Source of the DNA: CAKOSP01 sp044432745
GTDB lineage: Bacteria; Bacillota_I; Bacilli_A; RF39; UBA660
Reading direction: 5' to 3'
Assembly (NCBI GenBank): GCA_044432745.1
Contig: JAWXUH010000001.1
Location: 124,001-188,000 of the forward strand
DNA: 64,000 nucleotides
In this document: piece after piece, positions 60,413-64,000 of the stretch
How the letters are laid out: each line of letters opens with the position of its first letter
Numbering within the stretch: position 1 is the first letter of the stretch
Program-made: the position numbers and the translations under genes
The notes under the pieces: model-generated
Seen by the model: the letters and a program-made list of their open reading frames with translations, nothing else
What the model was told of the DNA's origin: nothing
Database searches by the model: none

Positions 60413-60440
60413 ATTTTATAGCAAATTGCTTGAAAAATAT
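60413..60440 (-). promoter_or_regulatory. Candidate sigma-E promoter of spoIIP
   Basis: ATATTT (60435-60440), 14-bp spacer, TATAAAAT (60413-60420), similar to the sigma-E pattern (ATA-TTT and CATA-CA-T). B. subtilis spoIIP is sigma-E-dependent. Confidence 0.5.
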
Positions 60441-60459
60441 GTCATTTTTACTAGAATAC

Positions 60460-60488
60460 TTGTAATATTGATATTTTTTTGATAAAAT
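60460..60488 (+). promoter_or_regulatory. Promoter of rpsT
   Basis: TTGTAA (60460-60465), 17-bp spacer, TAAAAT (60483-60488) with an extended TGa, 27 bp before the ATG. Confidence 0.7.
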
Positions 60489-60515
60489 TAAATAACGAAC
60501 AGGAAGGAGGGCTTT

Positions 60516-60779
60516 ATGGCTAATATTAAAAGTAGTAAAAAAGCTATCAAAGTTATTGCTAAAAAGACTCAAAATAATCATGAAGCAAAAGCTAGAGTTC
60601 AAAATTTAATTAGAAATTTAGAAAAAGCTATTGCAGCTAATGATACTGAAAAAGCAACGAGTTTATTAAAAGATTTACAAAAATATATTGATAAAGCAGC
60701 TAGCAAAGGTTTAGTTTCAAAAAACACTGCAGCTCGTCAAAAATCAAGATTAAATCAAAAAGTAAAAAATATGAAGTAA
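60516..60779 (+). CDS. rpsT: 30S ribosomal protein S20
   Basis: S20, 87 residues, three long helices that bind 16S rRNA. Family start ANIKSSKKAIKVIAKK and the C-terminal segment KGLVSKNTAARQKSRL are present. Strong AGGAAGGAGGG site. Monocistronic, with its terminator over the stop, and divergent from spoIIP. Confidence 0.97.
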   Translation: MANIKSSKKAIKVIAKKTQNNHEAKARVQNLIRNLEKAIAANDTEKATSLLKDLQKYIDKAASKGLVSKNTAARQKSRLNQKVKNMK

Positions 60780-60801
60780 AATTTGAATACTTCATTTTTT
60801 T
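60771..60801 (+). terminator. Terminator of rpsT
   Basis: ATGAAGTA (60771-60778) with TACTTCAT (60788-60795), 9-nt loop, followed by T. The stem holds the stop codon. Confidence 0.82.
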
Positions 60802-60836
60802 ATGGTATATTATTAATATAGTAAAGAAGGTTTTTT

Positions 60837-61796
60837 ATGAAAAAATTAATTACCCCTATAGTTTTAATAGTTTGTATTATTTTAGTTGTTATAGTTTATG
60901 TAAATCAAAGTTTTCTAGTAGATAAATTTACATATTATATAGAAAATAATTCTCCTGTTATCCCTGATGAAATCAGTGATTATTATAAAGATTACTCATT
61001 ATCTTTTGCACAAAACACTGATGATTTTACCCCCTATTCTTATCAAGATTTAATTAATATTTTATTTTCTGCTATAAATAGAGGTTATGATTCATTTACT
61101 TTCTACTGTCCTGATGAGTACGTTTTGTGTAGATCAGATGTAGAAAAACTTAGTGCAGATACTACTACTATTACTCATGTAAATAACTTGGTGCATCCTT
61201 TTAATAGTTTTACCACAATAATGACTAGTATTTCAGAACTTGGTGAGGTTAATATTGGAATTGATTATTTATACGATGATAATGATGTAAGATTAATTGA
61301 TGAAGCAGCAGATCAACTTCTTGATGAATTAATATCTAGAAGAGATACTGATGAAGAAGCTATTTTGATTCTACATGATTATATTATTAATAATACTTCT
61401 TATGATATTTCTATTAATAAAAATGAAGAAAGTCCATATAAATCTTCTACTGCGTACGGTGCTATGTTTGAAGGATATGCAATCTGTAACGGTTATACAG
61501 ATTTGATGGCTATATTTCTTAATAAACTTGATATTGTTAATATAAAAGTAGCCACTACTCAAGATGAAATAAGTTATTCTAATACAGGACATGTATGGAA
61601 CGCTGTTTATCTTGATGATACTTGGTTACACTTAGATTTAACTTGGGATGACCCTGTTAGTGAAGATGGTAGTGAATATTTATTTCATACTTATTATTTA
61701 CTTACTACTGAAGAAATTACAGAACTTGATAATAGCTCTGATGTCAAATATGAAGAACATAATTTTAATAAAGTTATATACTACGAATTAAAATAG
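60837..61796 (+). CDS. Membrane-anchored transglutaminase-like protein
   Basis: A 319-residue protein with one N-terminal membrane helix (~5-25) and a C-terminal transglutaminase/cysteine-protease-like domain. The catalytic triad appears complete: Cys in GYAICNGYTDLM (C217), His in TGHVWNAVYL, and Asp in HLDLTWDDP. Such exported proteins in Firmicutes may cut or cross-link peptides or wall; the substrate is unknown. The middle region (~40-165) is not recognised. AAGAAGG precedes the ATG. Confidence 0.85.
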   Translation: MKKLITPIVLIVCIILVVIVYVNQSFLVDKFTYYIENNSPVIPDEISDYYKDYSLSFAQNTDDFTPYSYQDLINILFSAINRGYDSFTFYCPDEYVLCRSDVEKLSADTTTITHVNNLVHPFNSFTTIMTSISELGEVNIGIDYLYDDNDVRLIDEAADQLLDELISRRDTDEEAILILHDYIINNTSYDISINKNEESPYKSSTAYGAMFEGYAICNGYTDLMAIFLNKLDIVNIKVATTQDEISYSNTGHVWNAVYLDDTWLHLDLTWDDPVSEDGSEYLFHTYYLLTTEEITELDNSSDVKYEEHNFNKVIYYELK

Positions 61797-61843
61797 TGTT
61801 TTTTTAAAAAATTATATTATGAATGTGAAAGTTGGTGTTTTTT

Positions 61844-64000
61844 ATGGAATTTATTATTCTATTTGTATTTTTAATCCTATTTGATTGGGAAATATTATTT
61901 ATTTTTCTTGTTATTTACTCTATTGTTATAACTTTTAAATATAAAAATCTTAAAAATGATGTTAATCTTTATCAAAATAAAGATGAAATTTACAATGATT
62001 TAGTAATAGAAGAAGAAGAAGAAGAAGAAAATAATGTAGTATTAAGTACTAAAAAAGAAAAAGTTATTGTTCAAGAAAGTCATAGTGATCTTGATATAGA
62101 AGTATCATCTAATGAAGGTAATAATGAATCTATTGATTATAAAAATAATTCAAAAGATGAATACATTACTGATAATTCGGATATCCAGATGAAAACTGGT
62201 GTTGCTTTAGTAGTTTTAGCTATCATTATATTTGCTACAACAACATGGTCAATAATGAGCGTAGGATTTAAAATATTTACAATATTCTCTACCTCTGTTT
62301 CTTTCTTCTTAATATCTAAATTTGTTAAGGAGAAGTATAATCTTAATAAAACTGCTATTACTTTTTATAATTTAGGTAGTTTGGTATTACCTCTAACAGT
62401 TTTGTCTATGGGTTATTTTGGTCTTTTTGACTCAATTCTACCTTTAGGATATAAAAGTTCATATTTCACACAATTTATTATGGCTTTAATATTTGGAATT
62501 TGTTCTAAATTAGGATACAATATATTTAAAATTAATGCCTATATAACTAGTACTCTTGCAACAAGTTTTCTTTCAGTATTCTTGCTTGTAATGTTTGTTA
62601 CTGAAGATTTTAAATTTAGTTTACTAGCTTTAATTCTTTATACTACTGGATTTATTACATATAAAATAGAAAAGAAGAATGAAAATTTATACAACTTACA
62701 TGCTATAAGTAATCTTTGTTCTTTATTTGTTATACTTTCAATATTGATAGACTTTGATAATATTTTCTTTTTAATATCTACTAGTACATTAATACTATTT
62801 ATCTTATATACTGTTAGCGATATATTTATTAAAAAGTCTTATAATAATGATATAGTTAAATTTATATATCCTTTTATTATATTTATATTAGGTCTATGTG
62901 AACCAAATTTTTATCTACAATTTATTATAATAATTGAATCTGGACTTTGTTTAGCATATCAATATAAACAATCTAATAATGTTGTTATTCCTTATATGTT
63001 ATCTATATTATCTTCAATATTATTCTTTAATCAAATTCAGACTTTCAATATCAATATTTATACGTTCATGTTATATTTCTTTGTTTATTTTATTTGTATT
63101 TGTATACTTTTATTTAGAAAGAAAGAACACTTACCTGCTACGTTATTGATTACATTATTGTTTCTTAGATTATACGGTTATGATTTTAATATAGATCTTA
63201 TTTTAACCTTCTCAATGTTAGCTATATATGCAATATCATATAAAAATATTTTTGCCTATTTTGCAGGTTTAATAGTATTTAATTCTATTCCAATTCAAAT
63301 ATTGAATTTAGCTAATTTTAACTTATTTTATGATGCTAAAGTATATATATACACTTTTATTGTTTTAGGTTTATTAAACTATGGTTTAACTTATATTTTA
63401 CCTCATAAAGGTATATCAAGATTTTTCTCAATTTCATTTACATTAATTGGTTATGTTACTTTATTCTTATTTGTTAACTATACTACTATAGATTTATTAT
63501 TTATACTATTATTTGCAGCAGCATTTAATTATATGGCTATTAAAGATAATTTATTTACTGTTACGTTTGTTACAAATTTTTACTTAACACTTTTAATTAT
63601 TGATCATTTAGAATATTATCTTAATGACCTTAATATGTATATACTACTAATATTTATAGGTTTTGCATATATGTATTTTGGAAGAAAAATTTATAGTAAA
63701 CTTATATCTATAGAAACTAAAAGTCTTAACATAGATTACCTTTCATTACTAAGTTTTATTTTCTTTCAAAAAGCATATTTTATTCATAATCAATATTTAG
63801 ATTTTATTGTAACTGGATTAATGATTTTATACTTTGCTAATCTATTTAATAGACAAAATAAATTTATAGATTATATAACTTTATTCTTAGGTGGTATTAC
63901 TACAATTAATTTACTAGTTGATCAACCATTTATTGTTATAGACAGACTATTTGAATTAGAATATACATTTATTTGTATACTTGGAGTTTTATGGTTAGTA
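61844..64000 (+). CDS. Very large polytopic membrane protein, cut by the window end
   Basis: An open frame of 719 codons runs to the last base. After two N-terminal hydrophobic segments and an acidic spacer (~45-115, with a run of seven Glu encoded by GAA repeats at 62009-62029), the protein consists of closely packed membrane helices, at least 16 so far. The first of these (TGVALVVLAIIIFATTTWS, ~118-136) with a later NLGSLVLPLTVLS resembles the DUF2157/DUF2339-type predicted membrane proteins. Function unknown. GGTG lies before the ATG. No transport or enzymatic motif seen. Confidence 0.8.
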   Translation, partial: MEFIILFVFLILFDWEILFIFLVIYSIVITFKYKNLKNDVNLYQNKDEIYNDLVIEEEEEEENNVVLSTKKEKVIVQESHSDLDIEVSSNEGNNESIDYKNNSKDEYITDNSDIQMKTGVALVVLAIIIFATTTWSIMSVGFKIFTIFSTSVSFFLISKFVKEKYNLNKTAITFYNLGSLVLPLTVLSMGYFGLFDSILPLGYKSSYFTQFIMALIFGICSKLGYNIFKINAYITSTLATSFLSVFLLVMFVTEDFKFSLLALILYTTGFITYKIEKKNENLYNLHAISNLCSLFVILSILIDFDNIFFLISTSTLILFILYTVSDIFIKKSYNNDIVKFIYPFIIFILGLCEPNFYLQFIIIIESGLCLAYQYKQSNNVVIPYMLSILSSILFFNQIQTFNINIYTFMLYFFVYFICICILLFRKKEHLPATLLITLLFLRLYGYDFNIDLILTFSMLAIYAISYKNIFAYFAGLIVFNSIPIQILNLANFNLFYDAKVYIYTFIVLGLLNYGLTYILPHKGISRFFSISFTLIGYVTLFLFVNYTTIDLLFILLFAAAFNYMAIKDNLFTVTFVTNFYLTLLIIDHLEYYLNDLNMYILLIFIGFAYMYFGRKIYSKLISIETKSLNIDYLSLLSFIFFQKAYFIHNQYLDFIVTGLMILYFANLFNRQNKFIDYITLFLGGITTINLLVDQPFIVIDRLFELEYTFICILGVLWLV

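Noticed and set aside
1..64000. Mollicute genetic code (TGA as Trp)
   Set aside because: RuvB, the PolY polymerase and the TrhP1-like gene end in TGA at sensible places, and tryptophans at conserved sites are TGG.

Overview
The window is a compact, strongly AT-rich stretch of bacterial chromosome. The gene set and gene order are those of a low-GC Gram-positive bacterium in or near the class Bacilli. The lineage looks spore-forming, because SpoIIP, a CotJ coat set and a probable SirA are present. The code is standard: Trp is TGG, and TGA ends RuvB, the PolY polymerase and the TrhP1-like gene, so this is not a mollicute with code 4. My inference is an uncultured gut-type Bacilli/Erysipelotrichia-like lineage; the window has no rRNA or other marker that would fix it. 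I saw no tRNA, rRNA, CRISPR array, insertion sequence or prophage, and no gap between genes exceeds about 280 bp.

Layout. 1-8.9 kb (mostly minus strand): hisS, greA, two tandem paralogous HTH-like genes, an Hpt-receiver protein (plus strand), then the wobble-uridine modification genes trhP2-trhP1-trmR with mltG, a DUF1292 gene, ruvX and ireB. This is the B. subtilis ireB-ruvX-yrzB-mltG-trmR-trhP1-trhP2-(udk)-greA order with lineage-specific genes where udk would be. 9-17.3 kb: typA, an AI-2E-type permease, obgE, rpmA-prp-rplU behind an L21 leader, and several unknown genes. 17.3-23 kb: a probable sirA, a degenerate transketolase, a cyclophilin, a PolY-YolD pair and a lytic transglycosylase. 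23-30.4 kb: rpoC and rpoB behind a consensus promoter. 30.7-34 kb: an unknown gene, an RNA-type methyltransferase, der and engB. 34-40.6 kb: a heat-shock operon hrcA-grpE-dnaK-pepF-dnaJ under CIRCE elements. 40.6-44.9 kb: DUF421, TIGR04086, queA-tgt and a phosphoesterase. 45-50 kb: a kinase-like protein, a P-loop kinase, glyA, folD, ruvB. 50-57.4 kb: an exported protein, cotJC and a cotJA-cotJB fusion, an FtsK/SpoIIIE translocase, a thioredoxin-like protein, trmL and a Sel1-repeat protein. 57.4-64 kb: an HTH-repeat protein, lepB, rplS, spoIIP, rpsT, a transglutaminase-like protein and the start of a very large membrane protein that runs off the window.

How it works together. Most of the window is core information processing: transcription, ribosome proteins and assembly GTPases, tRNA modification, chaperones and recombination. 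Sporulation functions (spoIIP, cotJ, sirA, ftsK/spoIIIE-type) are scattered between them. Promoters are easy to read: many show TTGACA or TTGCAA about 17 bp from TATAAT-like -10 elements, often with an extended TGn. Terminator stems often begin inside the last codons of the gene they end. The most unusual items are the transketolase relic kept beside sirA, a protein-kinase-like fold behind an unknown N-terminal domain, Asp at the rifamycin-site position equivalent to E. coli RpoB His526, the CotJA-CotJB fusion, pepF inside the dnaK-dnaJ operon next to a 14-bp GAAA-capped hairpin, and a possibly leaderless spoIIP.
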